The position numbers and the translations under genes were made by a program. DNA of 64,000 nt. Origin: Taudactylus pleione (taxonomy: Eukaryota; Chordata; Amphibia; Anura; Myobatrachidae). Below are positions 22,783-34,104 of this stretch, piece by piece. Below the pieces are notes generated by a model. That model worked only from the letters and a program-made list of their open reading frames with translations. It did not search any database and was not told the origin of the DNA. Where the stretch lies: contig JAUIMM010001409.1 of the NCBI GenBank assembly GCA_031769625.1, forward strand, positions 1,303,501 to 1,367,500, given 5' to 3'. How positions within the stretch are numbered: the first letter of the stretch is position 1; the number at the start of each line of letters is the position of its first letter.

Positions 22783-23690
22783 TAGATTTGTATGAATACC
22801 TAATGATCTATATACCTAAATGTCGCTGTTTAGCGTTGAGTCGCACAAGAAATAATCGCTTTCCAGACTTTGAGGCCTTCATTCAGAGGCGGCCGTACGG
22901 TCTACGACCACACGGCCGCCTCGATGTTTGTCAAGTGCGCATGCGCACGAGGGAGCCGGCTCCTTCGTGCGCATGCGTGAGACCCGCTACGACCGACAGC
23001 GCCGGTCGTAGCGGGTCTCTTTCCAAAGGGGGCGAGCTGTCAATGTTGATTGACAGCTCGCCCCGTTTGGAAGGCGGGCCGGGGGGGTGGCAGCTCAAAC
23101 GGAGGTGTTCCCATGGGAACGCCTACCGTTTGGGGGAGGCCCCCTGACATCACTAGTGATGTGATGTCAGTGGAGAGCTTCTGGCTCTGACAGAGCCAGA
23201 AGCTCTCCGGGGCTTACGACAAGTGAGACCCTACCCTAGGGTCTCGTCGTAAGCCCCGATGGTCGCGATGGTCTCTGACCATCGCGACCATCACCCTAGC
23301 GGTCGTTAGAGCTGTGGGTGTAAACCCAAAGCCTAATGACCGAAACAGAGGTGGGCGGTCAGGATGCAAGCGGCCGCCCTGTTTCTGAGCGACTGCTTGC
23401 ATCCTCCGACCGCCTTTGAATGAGGCCCAGAGTGTGGTTCCCAAGCACAAAAAGTTATTATTCACATAAAAAGCAGATAGTTACACGCTGTGATCTAAAT
23501 ACAATTAGCGCAAAAGGTTATACATAAACAAGGTACAGTCGATACATACGCAGGCACACTGGTCCCAGTTACAGTCATCGATCCCGAGGTCTGTGGTCAT
23601 CCAAGAGAATGGCTACTAACTGGGACCGGGACACAGGCTATATACCCTAACAGATCATGATAACAGCAATGGAGACAGACAAACATTGGC
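22783..23690. repeat. Dispersed repeat, copy A (split by a nested element)
   Basis: The segments 22800-22871 and 23429-23560 together match 55195-55400, sharing ATACCTAAATGTCGCT, TTTAGCG, GCTTTCCA and then GTGGTTCC followed by AAGCACAAAAAGTTAT. The chain-of-hairpins copy 4 interrupts it exactly between TTTCCAGACTT and GTGTGGTTCC. The composition and non-coding character would fit an LTR or a non-autonomous element, but I cannot assign a family. Confidence 0.6.
22872..23428 (-). mobile_element. Chain-of-hairpins foldback element, copy 4 (divergent)
   Basis: Ends GAGGCCTTCATTCAG and TTGAATGAGGCCC. It is in reverse order relative to copy 3 and holds: GAGGCGGCCGT stem (22885-22922), a GCGCATGCGCACGA stem (22937-22976), a new GACCCGCTACGACCG stem (22981-23017), CCAAAGGGGGCGAGCTGTCA stem (23023-23070), GGTGTTCCCATGGGAACGCC, CTGACATCACTAGTGATGTG, GAGAGCTTCTGGCTCT stem (23173-23207), GATGGTCGCGATGGTC stem, and GGTCGTTAGAGCTGTGGGT stem. 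Several stems differ from other copies at paired positions yet remain paired. Confidence 0.82.
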
Positions 23691-23697
23691 CCTCATT

Positions 23698-24178
23698 CAG
23701 AGCCGTACGCTCTGAGCAGAGCGCACGCTCTGAATGAGGGCCGGCCTCCATGAAAATGGAGCGTCCTTCTGGACGCTCGTATAGCTGTGGGTCACCACCC
23801 ACAGGCTATACGAGCGTGCATTTTGATGGCCGCGATGGTCGAGACCATCGCGACCATCGAAATTGCGAGCCGGAGCCTGCGGTTGAGGTTTTCAACCGCA
23901 AGCTCCGGAGTGATTTTGGCTCTATCAGAGCCAAAATCACTCCCACTGACATCACTAGTGATGTCAGTGGGCCGGCTTTTGACGGGAGGCGTTCCCGTGG
24001 GAACGCCCCCGTCAGGGAGGCACGCCCCCGGCACGCCTACCAAAGGGGGCGTGCTGTCAATCAACATTGACAGCACGCCCCCTTTGATCGGACACAACGA
24101 GCGAAGGACTTTCCTTCGCTCGTCGCGTCTGGCACATGCGCACGACGGAGCTCCCTCCGTCGTGCGCATGCTCAGTCC
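23698..24178 (+). mobile_element. Chain-of-hairpins foldback element, copy 5 (3' truncated)
   Basis: Starts GGCCCTCATTCAGAGCC and follows copy 3 closely through the terminal stem, the CTCCATGAAAATGGAG stem, GCTCGTATAGCTGTGGGT stem, GATGGCCGCGATGGTC stem, an almost perfect CCGGAGCCTGCGGTTGAGG stem, GGAGTGATTTTGGCTCT stem (23907-23943), GGCGTTCCCGTGGGAACGCC, AAAGGGGGCGTGCTGTC stem, GAGCGAAGGA stem and the GCGCATGC stem. It ends near 24178 without the last stem and right terminus, next to a TA microsatellite. Confidence 0.85.
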
Positions 24179-24189
24179 AGTCCAGTGTA

Positions 24190-24193
<4 letters not shown>

Positions 24194-24239
<46 letters not shown>

Positions 24240-24250
24240 TACATATATAA
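24194..24250. repeat. TA/CA microsatellite
   Basis: About 19 TA dinucleotides followed by a short CA run, placed exactly where hairpin element copy 5 loses its right end. Confidence 0.95.
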
Positions 24251-25650
24251 CTCCAAACAGTAATATTACTTCTGTCTGAACTAAAATAATGACAGACAAT
24301 GGAGTTTGAGCAAGCTTTGGAAAGGAGTCTGATAACTTTAACAAAATGCTTTCCTATGTTTATTCAGAATACAATTGTCAGTCCCTCTTAACCACATCAG
24401 CATAGGACACAAGGCCTACAATTGTTAACGATAGCTAAACGTCTGACCATTGTTTCCAAAATCCACATTCTGAACACTCCTTCTGAGCATATCAGTGTCT
24501 GTGTTATACGTCAGTTGTCACAAACACACTGTATCTGTATGCGGAGCAAACACTCACAGTATCTTTGTGTATTCTTAATTATTTGTCACAAACATGTCCA
24601 CAAGACTCGTCTACCATCACTGAGTATATGAAGTCTTTAAAAATATATTTATATATTTGTATCCGTGCGCATTTATAATATATATTTTTAACAGTGTGCA
24701 GTAACACGGCAGATGTACACAATGCTAAAATAGCGCCGTGCACAATGATATTATACCGTCTACGCCAGATGGCATCGTGCAGACAACGCAAACATGGCGT
24801 CTTCAGATATTAATTTTACAATTTAGGTCTCAGCCAACAATCCGGCTTCGACATTTGGGAGCAGGGTAACAATAAACCCATAATTACCTAATCTCCCGGA
24901 AGGTGCCGGACAGTTCCTCGGGTAGTTCCTCGGATCTTCTGGATCTTCCACTTCCTGTCTACTTCCTAGTAAATGGGGGCAGGGTGAGGAGATAATACCC
25001 GGAATGCGAGTCTGTAGGAGGCGGGGGCCTAATGATGTGAGAGCCCAGCCCCGAAGTGACCGGCCGACTTCTTCCGGTGAGGAGGAACTGAAAGATGGCT
25101 GTCCAGAATTTGTGGACTATGTACACAAGCCCGATAGTTTACATACAACTCTGATGGTGGCTGGACTGCGCAAGTGTAGAATGAGTCCTCCAAGATGGAA
25201 CGCAGTGCCCCCAAGCTGTTTGGGGTCAGGGACAGAGCGGAGAACAGTAGCACGTCGGCCCCAGTTTCTGGGCGAAGGCAGTTTCTGCGTATTGCGATGC
25301 AGGCGGTGGCCATTCTGAGTACGCTAAGGTTTACTATGATGGTCGGATTCGGCAAACAGATGGTCACAATGTTGATCCATTTCTGCGTCTTCGGGCGCAG
25401 ACATCAGATCTGTGATGCCGGCAGAAGGAATCTGGGGTCCGAGAGGCTGGAACCACAATAAAGTGCTTCAGTTTTTGCCGGCAATATTAGTAGGTCCTCG
25501 GGCTGGGACACCTGGGGGCTGGATAGGACGGATGTTTCCACCACCACCAGGACTGATGCTGGCTTCATCCCTATATATTATGAGGTTACTGCCGGTAAAC
25601 ACATTATATTAGTTGTCTTTGCTGAAACCAGGCGTCCGACTCCACCCAGG
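24251..25650. other. Unassigned non-coding sequence
   Basis: AT-rich to about 24850, then GC-richer with open frames on both strands (25004-25461) that lack domains. The GC-richer part (25000-25470) may be a MITE or other interspersed repeat, but no ends were recognised. No gene supported. Confidence 0.4.
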
Positions 25651-27246
25651 AGGAAAACAAATGTAGGGATACCATTGCAGAGCATGTAGTGATATATAAT
25701 ATATTACAGGAGGAAATGTAGGGATACCATTGCAGAGCATGTAGCGATATATATTACAGGAGGAAATGTAGGGATACCATTGCAGAGCATGTAGTGATAT
25801 ATATTACAGAAGGAAATGTAGGGATACCATTGCAGAGCATGTAGCGATATATATTACAGGAGGAAATGTAGGGATACCATTGCAGAGCATGTAGCGATAT
25901 ATATTACAGGAGGAAATGTAGGGATACCATTGCAGAGCATGAAGTGATATATAATATATTACAGGAGGAAATGTAGGGATACCATTGCAGAGCATGTAGT
26001 TATATACAGTATAATATAAGAGGAAATGTAGGGATACCATTGCAGAGCATGTAGTGATATATATTACAGGAGGAAATGTAGGGATACCATTGCAGAGCAT
26101 GTAGTGATATATAATATATTACAGGAGGAAATGTAGGGACACCATTGCAGAGCATGTAGTGATATATATTACAGGAGGAAATGTAGGGATACCATTGCAG
26201 AGCATGTAGCGATATATATTACAGGAGGAAATGTAGGGATACCATTGCAGAGCATGTAGTGATATATATTACAGAAGGAAATGTAGGGATACCATTGCAG
26301 AGCATGTAGTGATATATATTACAGGAGGAAATGTAGGGATACCATTGCAGAGCATGTAGTGATATATATTACAGGAGGAAATGTAGGGATACCATTGCAG
26401 AGCATGTAGCGATATATATTACAGGAGGAAATGTAGGGATACCATTGCAGAGCATGTAGCGATATATATTACAGGAGGAAATGTAGGGATACCATTGCAG
26501 AGCATGTAGCGATATATATTACAGGAGGAAATGTAGGGATACCATTGCAGAGCATGTAGCGATATATATTAAAGGAGGAAATGTAGGGATACCATTGCAG
26601 AGCATGTAGCGATATATATTACAGGAGGAAATGTAGGGATACCATTACAGAGCATGTAGTGATATATATTACAGGAGGAAATGTAGGGATACCATTGCAG
26701 AGCATGTAGTTATATACAGTATAATATAAGAGGAAATGTAGGGATACCATTGCAGAGCATGTAGCGATATATATTACAGGAGGAAATGTAGGGATACCAT
26801 TGCAGAGCATGTACTGATATATATTACAGGGGGAAATGTAGGGATACCATTGCAGAGCATGTAGCGATATATATTACAGGAGGAAATGTAGGGATACCAT
26901 TGCAGAGCATGTAGTGATATATATTACAGGAGGAAATGTAGGGATACCATTGCAGAGCATGTAGTGATATATAATATAGGAGGAAATGTAGGGATACCAT
27001 TACAGAGCATGTAGCGATATATAATGCAGCGCATGTAGTTATATACAGTATAATATAAGAGGAAATGTAGGGATACCATTGCAGAGCATGTAGTGATATA
27101 TATTACAGGAGGAAATGTAGGGATACCATTGCAGAGCATGTAGTGATATATATTACAGGAGGAAATGTAGGGATACCATTGCAGAGCATGTAGTGATATA
27201 TAATATAGGAGGAAATGTAGGGATACCATTGCAGAGCATGTAGTGA
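25651..27246. repeat. Minisatellite, 50-bp unit (about 32 copies)
   Basis: Unit GGAGGAAATGTAGGGATACC ATTGCAGAGCATGTAGTGAT ATATATTACA. Minor forms contain TATAATATATTACA or TATACAGTATAATATAAG insertions. The 24-bp core GCAGAGCATGTAGTGATATA TATT is the unit of the array that follows. Confidence 0.95.
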
Positions 27247-27800
27247 TATATAATGCAGCGCATGTAGTGATATACATAGCAGAGCATGTAATGTTATATA
27301 TTGCAGAGCATGTTTTGATATATATTGCAGAGCATGTATTGATATACATTGCAGAGCATGTATTGATATACATTGCAGAGCATGTAGTGATATATATTGC
27401 AGAGCATGTAGTGGTATATATTACAGAGCATGTAGTGATATATATTGCAGAGCATGTAGTGATATATATTGCAGATCATGTAGTGATATACATTGCAGAG
27501 CATGTAGTGATATACATTGCAGAGCATGTAGTGATATACATTGCAGAGCATGTAGTGATATACATTGCAGATCATGTAGTGATATACATTGCAGAGCATG
27601 TAGTGATATATATTACAGAGCATGTAGTGATATACATTGCAGAGCATGTAGTGATATACATTGCAGAGCATGTAGTGATATACATTGCAGAGCATGTAGC
27701 AGTATATATTGCAGAGCATGTAGCGGTATATATTGCAGAGCATGTAGCGATATATATTGCAGAGCATGTAGCGGTATATATTGCAGAGCATGTAGATGTA
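27221..27800. repeat. Minisatellite, 24-bp unit (about 23 copies)
   Basis: Unit GCAGAGCATGTAGTGATATA followed by CATT or TATT. It is the 50-bp unit minus its 26-bp GGAGGAAATGTAGGGATACC part, so it looks like a deletion derivative that then expanded. The 8-residue open frame is an artefact of the 24-bp period. Confidence 0.94.
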
Positions 27801-28708
27801 AGGCTGATGCATGGTTTATACTGTATGTCCATCCCATGGCATTTATGTGTATAGCTATAAATAGTGATGGTTGGCCAGGCAGCGGTCTATATATAACTGC
27901 AATGTATCCGCCGCTCTCTATAATATTTCCATCATAAAAAACGAGCTGCCCTTGTGAACTGGGAGGGTGACTGCGGATGACACAGGCGCTGTGGTTACCA
28001 GTAATGAGCCTCACAGACTATGAACAAGGCTGGAGACAGATTTACAGGCAGCAGAGATTTATAGAGACATCCCTAATAACCATCAGGGGTCCTCGTCTGC
28101 CCCAGGACCCCCAGCCTCTCTGCTGACATGTCTGACAGTTACGTGTTACGTGTGACTCGGACACTATTACAGACAGCATACATGTGTGACAATTAGCGCC
28201 AGCAGGAACGGGTTCATTAACATGTTCACCGCACAACCACCAAATGAGCCCAATTCAAAGCTCTGGTTCAAAATTCCCGGTTTGCGCACGCGATTCACAG
28301 TCATGTTTCACGTTAAGATTAGTGTTAAAAAAAATGTTCCATTGTTCTTCAGCCTGTTACGTTTTTATTACATTTCCAGAAATCATGAGATAAAGAAAAT
28401 AAAATCAAGGAACTCAGGGGCAGAGAAACCAAAGGGGTGTATACAGCTTAAAAGGAACATATACGGTTTTCCACATTAATATTTTAAAATGTAACACTAG
28501 TTTTTATAGAATAATAATAAAACTAGTTGAAGTTTGCAGTTCATGTTGGAGCTTGACAATCAAGAACAAATATATCACTATTATCTCAGTCACGTCTGGA
28601 CCTGTCGACTGCCTCATATTTAGCTCCTTTTTATTAACCAATAAAAAAAAATGGGGAATTGCGGTGAATTAGATAAATTTTGCATTCTTGCCATCTCTCC
28701 CTCATTAT
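27801..28708. other. Unassigned non-coding sequence
   Basis: Non-repetitive by eye. AT-rich at 28320-28600. No domain-bearing frame and no inverted ends seen. Confidence 0.4.
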
Positions 28709-31280
28709 GACACTGATAAATAGCACACACACAGGCAAGGATGTTCTGTAGCACTGCCGTACTAAGATATGACACTGGTAAATAGTACACACAGGCAAGG
28801 ATGTTCTGTAGCACTGCCGTACTAAGATATGACACTGGTAAATAGCACAGACAGGCAAGGATGTTCTGTACCACTGCTATACTAAGATATGACACTGGTA
28901 AATAGCACACACAGGCAAGGATGTTCTGTATCACTGCTGTACTAAGATATGACACTGGTAAATAGCACACAGGCAAGGATGTTCTGTAGCACTGCTGTAC
29001 TAAGATATGACACTGGTAAATAGCACAGACAGGCAAGGATGTTCTGTATCACTGCTGTACTAAGATATGACACTGGTAAATAGCACACACAGGCAAGGAT
29101 GTTCTGTAGCACTGCTATACTAAGATATGACACTGGTAAATAGCACAGACAGGCAAGGATGTTCTGTATCACTGCTGTACTAAGATAGGACACTGGTAAA
29201 TAGCACACACAGGCCAGGATGTTCTGTAGCACTGCTGTACTAAGATATGACACTGGTAAATAGCACACACAGGCAAGGATGTTCTGTAGCACTGCTATAC
29301 TAAGATATGACACTGGTAAATAGCACACACAGGCAAGGATGTTCTGTAGCACTGCTATACTAAGATATGACACTGGTAAATAGCACACACAGGCAAGGAT
29401 GTTCTGTAGCACTGCTGTACAATGATAGGACACTGGTAAATAGCACACACAGGCAAGGATGTTCTGTAGCACTGCTGTACTAAGATAGGACACTGGTAAA
29501 TAGCACACACAGGCAAGGATGTTCTGTAGCACTGCTGTACTAAGATATGACACTGGTAAATAGCACACACAGGCAAGGATGTTCTGTAGCACTGCTATAC
29601 TAAGATATGACACTGGTAAATAGCACACACAGGCAAGGATGTTCTGTAGCACTGCTATACTAAGATATGACACTGGTAAATAGCACACACAGGCCAGGAT
29701 GTTCTGTAGCACTGCTGTACTAAGATATGACACTGGTAAATAGCACACACAGGCAAGGATGTTCTGTAGCACTGCTATACTAAGATATGACACTGGTAAA
29801 TAGCACACACAGGCAAGGATGTTCTGTAGCACTGCTATACTAAGATATGACACTGGTAAATAGCACACACAGGCAAGGATGTTCTGTAGCACTGCTGTAC
29901 AATGGTATGACACTGGTAAATAGCACACACAGGCAAGGATGTTCTGTATCACTGCTGTACTAAGATATGACACTGGTAAATAGCACACAGGCAAGGATGT
30001 TCTGTAGCACTGCTGTACTAAGATATGACACTGGTAAATAGCACAGACAGGCAAGGATGTTCTGTATCACTGCTGTACTAAGATATGACACTGGTAAATA
30101 GCACACACAGGCAAGGATGTTCTGTAGCACTGCTATACTAAGATATGACACTGGTAAATAGCACAGACAGGCAAGGATGTTCTGTATCACTGCTGTACTA
30201 AGATAGGACACTGGTAAATAGCACACACAGGCCAGGATGTTCTGTAGCACTGCTGTACTAAGATATGACACTGGTAAATAGCACACACAGGCAAGGATGT
30301 TCTGTAGCACTGCTATACTAAGATATGACACTGGTAAATAGCACACACAGGCAAGGATGTTCTGTAGCACTGCTATACTAAGATATGACACTGGTAAATA
30401 GCACACACAGGCAAGGATGTTCTGTAGCACTGCTGTACAATGATAGGACACTGGTAAATAGCACACACAGGCAAGGATGTTCTGTAGCACTGCTGTACTA
30501 AGATAGGACACTGGTAAATAGCACACACAGGCAAGGATGTTCTGTAGCACTGCTGTACTAAGATATGACACTGGTAAATAGCACACACAGGCAAGGATGT
30601 TCTGTAGCACTGCTATACTAAGATAGGACACTGGTAAATAGCACACACAGGCCAGGATGTTCTGTAGCACTGCTGTACTAAGATATGACACTGGTAAATA
30701 GCACACACAGGCAAGGATGTTCTGTAGCACTGCTATACTAAGATATGACACTGGTAAATAGCACACACAGGCAAGGATGTTCTGTAGCACTGCTATACTA
30801 AGATATGACACTGGTAAATAGCACACACAGGCAAGGATGTTCTGTATCACTGCTGTACAATGATATGACACTGGTAAATAGCACACACAGGCAAGGATGT
30901 TCTGTAGCACTGCTGTACTAAGATAGGACACTGGTAAATAGCACACACAGGCAAGGATGTTCTGTAGCACTGCTGTACTAAGATATGACACTGGTAAATA
31001 GCACACACAGGCAAGGATGTTCTGTAGCACTGCTGTACAATGATATGACACTGGTAAATAGCACACACAGGCAAGGATGTTCTGTAGCACTGCTGTACTA
31101 AGATATGACACTGGTAAATAGCACACACAGCCAAAGGCACTTGAATTAGCACACACAGGCAAGGTGTTTTGTAGAACTGCTGCACAAGCATAAGGCTCTT
31201 ATAAATAGCAAACAGGAGAAAGGTGTTCTATCACACTGCTGCACAAGGATATGGCACTTTGTAAATAATTCACAGGACTC
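28709..31280. repeat. Minisatellite, 60-bp unit with 1,018-bp higher-order repeat
   Basis: Unit GACACTGGTAAATAGCACAC ACAGGCAAGGATGTTCTGTA GCACTGCTGTACTAAGATAT, about 42 copies. A 58-bp unit (CACACAGGC lacking AC) marks the starts of two blocks at about 28965 and 29985. Inside the blocks the order of variants (CAGACAGG, GTATCACTG, AATGATAGGAC) is the same, giving a 1,018-bp period (17 x 60 minus 2). The last two or three units (31140-31280) are strongly diverged. Long minus-strand open frames of up to 400 codons are repeat artefacts. Confidence 0.95.
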
Positions 31281-31693
31281 AGTACATAGGAGATATACAG
31301 AGCATATACTGGAAATACCACTGGGAAGAGTCCCTGGAAGATTGCATGTGAAGCCTGGACGAAGCAAACAGCAACCATCTGGGAATAACGAAGTTGATCT
31401 GACAATTTCCTGTTCACCTGGAGTCCTGTTTATACCCCAGGTAGCTGTCCATTGGATGAGCAAGTCAGCTGAGAACTGACACAGCTACCACTGGATAAGG
31501 ATGCATCAGGTGATTCAGCCAAGATGGCTGCACCCATGACCATCGCCGCAGGAACTCCGATATGGAGGATTGCATGACCAGCACCTGTATTACTCAGTGC
31601 GTCACCCACTGCTGCATCTGACACCTCACTGCTCACGCTAATGAGGGGAAGCCGGCGCTGCGGTGTGTAACAGCCGATCCCAGGCAGAATCTA
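31281..31693. other. Unassigned spacer between arrays
   Basis: No gene, inverted repeat or array recognised. Open frames here lack domains. Confidence 0.4.
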
Positions 31694-32046
31694 GCGGTGC
31701 CATCCTGGGAAGGCCTGAGCACTGGCGATGCCATCCTGGGAAGGCCTGAGCACTGGCGGTGCCATCCAGGGAAGGCCTGAGCATTGGCGGTGCCATCCTG
31801 GGAAGGATTGAGCACTTGCGGTGCCATCCTGGGAAGGCCTGAGCACTAGCAGTGCCATCCTGGGAAGGCCTGAACACTGGCGGTGCCATCCTGGGAAGGC
31901 CTGAGCATTGGCGGTGCCATCCTGGGAAGGCCTGAGCACTAGGGGTGCCTTCCTGGGAAGGCGTGAGCACTGGCGGTGCTATCCTGGGAAGGCCTGAGCA
32001 CTAGGGGTGCCATCCTGGGAAGGCGTGAGCACTGGCGGTGCCATTG
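31694..32046. repeat. Minisatellite, 31-bp unit (about 11 copies)
   Basis: Unit GCCATCCTGGGAAGGCCTGA GCACTGGCGGT, with variants AGGGGT, ATTGGC and GGCGTGAGC. Because 31 is not a multiple of three, open frames shift through all three phases. Confidence 0.93.
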
Positions 32047-32269
32047 CTGGACCAGTAGCGCTGGGTGTGTAGATATTCTGCCCCCTGCGGCCCTGTAACG
32101 CTCACGCCAGCTGCCTTTATGCTGAGGTAAAGGGTATCATACATACTTTGCCTACTTTAAGAAACTCCTCTTCGGGAGAAGCCAGTTGAGCGCATGCAGG
32201 TGACCGCTGTGGAGGCGGGGACAGATTGATTGCGCTTAACATCGCAGCCCAGCTTCTATAGTGCATTGT
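32047..32269. other. Short unassigned spacer
   Basis: No feature recognised between the 31-bp array and the next MITE. Confidence 0.4.
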
Positions 32270-32751
32270 GGCCCTGATTCATTATAGATGGCAATTGCAA
32301 CAGCGCACGCAGATCGGTCGATGGTGCGTACTGCACATACGTATGCACCACAGTGCGCATGCACAGTGGATGAATTGCGATCGAATAGCAATCACGCAGA
32401 ACACATGAACCCATCGCAGAGTGCGTGACAGGCTCAGTGTTTGGGAGTGATGACGGGGGAGTGGTTGGAGAAACGCAGGGGTGTCCATTTAAACGCTGTT
32501 GCATAAATTAGCCCCTGTGACGGCATACGCAGCCTGTGTACTCACTGCGAGCGATGAGGTTAGACCTGCTGTAATTGTGTGTGAGGGGCCGATGTCACTC
32601 CATGTTCCCGATGTATACGCAGGACTGTGAGGTAATATGAATGCTGGCTGGGCGACGGCTTAGCAATTGCATTCGTTAGCATACTTTTGCAGCAGACTTT
32701 CGTGCGTAATCACAGTTACGACCGCAATAGCGATCCATAGCGATCAGGCCC
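32270..32751. mobile_element. Harbinger-like MITE
   Basis: 482 bp with ends GGCCCTGATTCATT and AGCGATCAGGCCC and TGT direct repeats at 32267-32269 and 32752-32754. Internal sequence is full of GCGATTGC/GCAATCGC-like short motifs, as in the outer element at 5098-6526, so the two probably share a family. No coding capacity. Confidence 0.7.
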
Positions 32752-32982
32752 TGTGATTGGTGTTTTGCGGCGTTTGCAATGTGGAAAAGACATAATTTTA
32801 AAAAATAAATAAATAAATTGTATCCTACATCTCCTGGAGCAGCTCAGTCGTGGGAATTGTGTCTTGTACCATATGGCGTATAGATGTATGAGGACACATC
32901 TGTACGACTACCTGGTGCATTATACTACCTGGGAGGAGAGGTCGTATGATGTTACGGGATATCCTGAATCCTGAAACATAAA

Positions 32983-33350
32983 GGGCCTGATTCTGAGCCT
33001 CCTGCAATGCAGACGTTCATGGGGCTGAGCGATTCTTTGCTGCTGTACGTGCTCGAAAAAACCCTTGGTAAGCGCATGCGTTCAATGGCGCAGTAGTGGT
33101 TAAGACCCAAAGCATCAGAAATGTATTGGAAATGTTCTGGGCCTTCCTGGGTGGTGGCTTAGCCCACGCAAGGGGATGGTCTGCCTTATGGGCGTCTCGC
33201 GGGCGTGTCGTTGAACGGGTTACGCTCACACACGATCCATCGCTCACATTGGAGGTAGATTCCCCGCCAACCTCCCGACTGCCGGGTGAGACTGCGCGAT
33301 AGTGCCTGAAAAGCGGGATAGTCCCGCTAAAATCGGGAGGGTTGGGATCG
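32983..33350. mobile_element. Possible MITE fragment with GGGCCTGATTCTGAG end
   Basis: The left end GGGCCTGATTCTGAG resembles the ends of the elements at 5098 and 7098. No matching right end was found, so the boundary at 33350 is nominal. The part 33250-33350 has AACCTCCCGACTGCCGG paired loosely with CGGGAGGGTTGG. Confidence 0.35.
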
Positions 33351-34104
33351 TAACATATATTACAAACTGACTTTCTGCTGGATCATCGGTCGCTGTCGTT
33401 GGCTGCGTGACCATAGTGATAATAATTGTATTTCTATAGTGCTTTTCTCCAATAGGACCCCAGGCGCGATGTCCATCGTAGTCTTCCTGGTATGGTGGCC
33501 AGTTTAATGACAGCTGCTATTCTCTCTATGGACCATCGATGCTTCATGCCCTGCAGCAGATCAGGGCTCCCGTGTATCAGGTTGGATTCTCCCCGCACTT
33601 TATTCCGGCTCTTCCCTTCTGCAAGTCGAATGTCTGGAAGTCTTTGCCTGACAGCTGAGGCCCTTCCCGCGGTCGCTGACATATCCCGCCACATGCTGCC
33701 TGGTGGGCATTTTGCTGGCCTGTTGATGGATCCCTGTCACACTGAGAGAGCGCCCTGGGAATTGGGGCAGTTATCATCGGATCAGGCCAGCGACAAACAC
33801 AATTATGTTCTTGACCCTTTCATAACGACATGCTAAGCACTCGCCCATTAATTAGGGCACTCAGGCAATTAGAGAAAGTTGTTTTGGGATACATGGTAGG
33901 AGGGGAAGTTATTAGCAGTGTTTTACCAACTGAGGTCACGGCAGAGCAGCCTAATGACAAGCCAGACACTGGGGAGAGATTCGCAGAGTGGTGATGACTT
34001 AAAGACCCATCTTGGCCAATCTTCTGAGGCACCAGGCCGCAGGTCAGGTCCCTTGCTGGGAGAGGAGCTTATATCTGCTAATATCACACCTATGAGAGAG
34101 ACTT
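33351..34104. other. Unassigned non-coding sequence
   Basis: Open frames on both strands (33434-33836) have no recognised domain. ATAATAATTGTATTTCTATA at about 33417-33440 is AT-rich. Nothing else supported. Confidence 0.35.

Noticed and set aside
25004..25461. Overlapping open frames as a possible host exon
   Set aside because: No recognisable domain, no convincing splice sites, and frames open on both strands at similar length.
28942..31162. Minus-strand frames of 370 and 400 codons with a 20-residue hydrophobic repeat
   Set aside because: They are the translation of a 60-bp tandem unit (60 is divisible by three). There is no unique coding sequence at either end.
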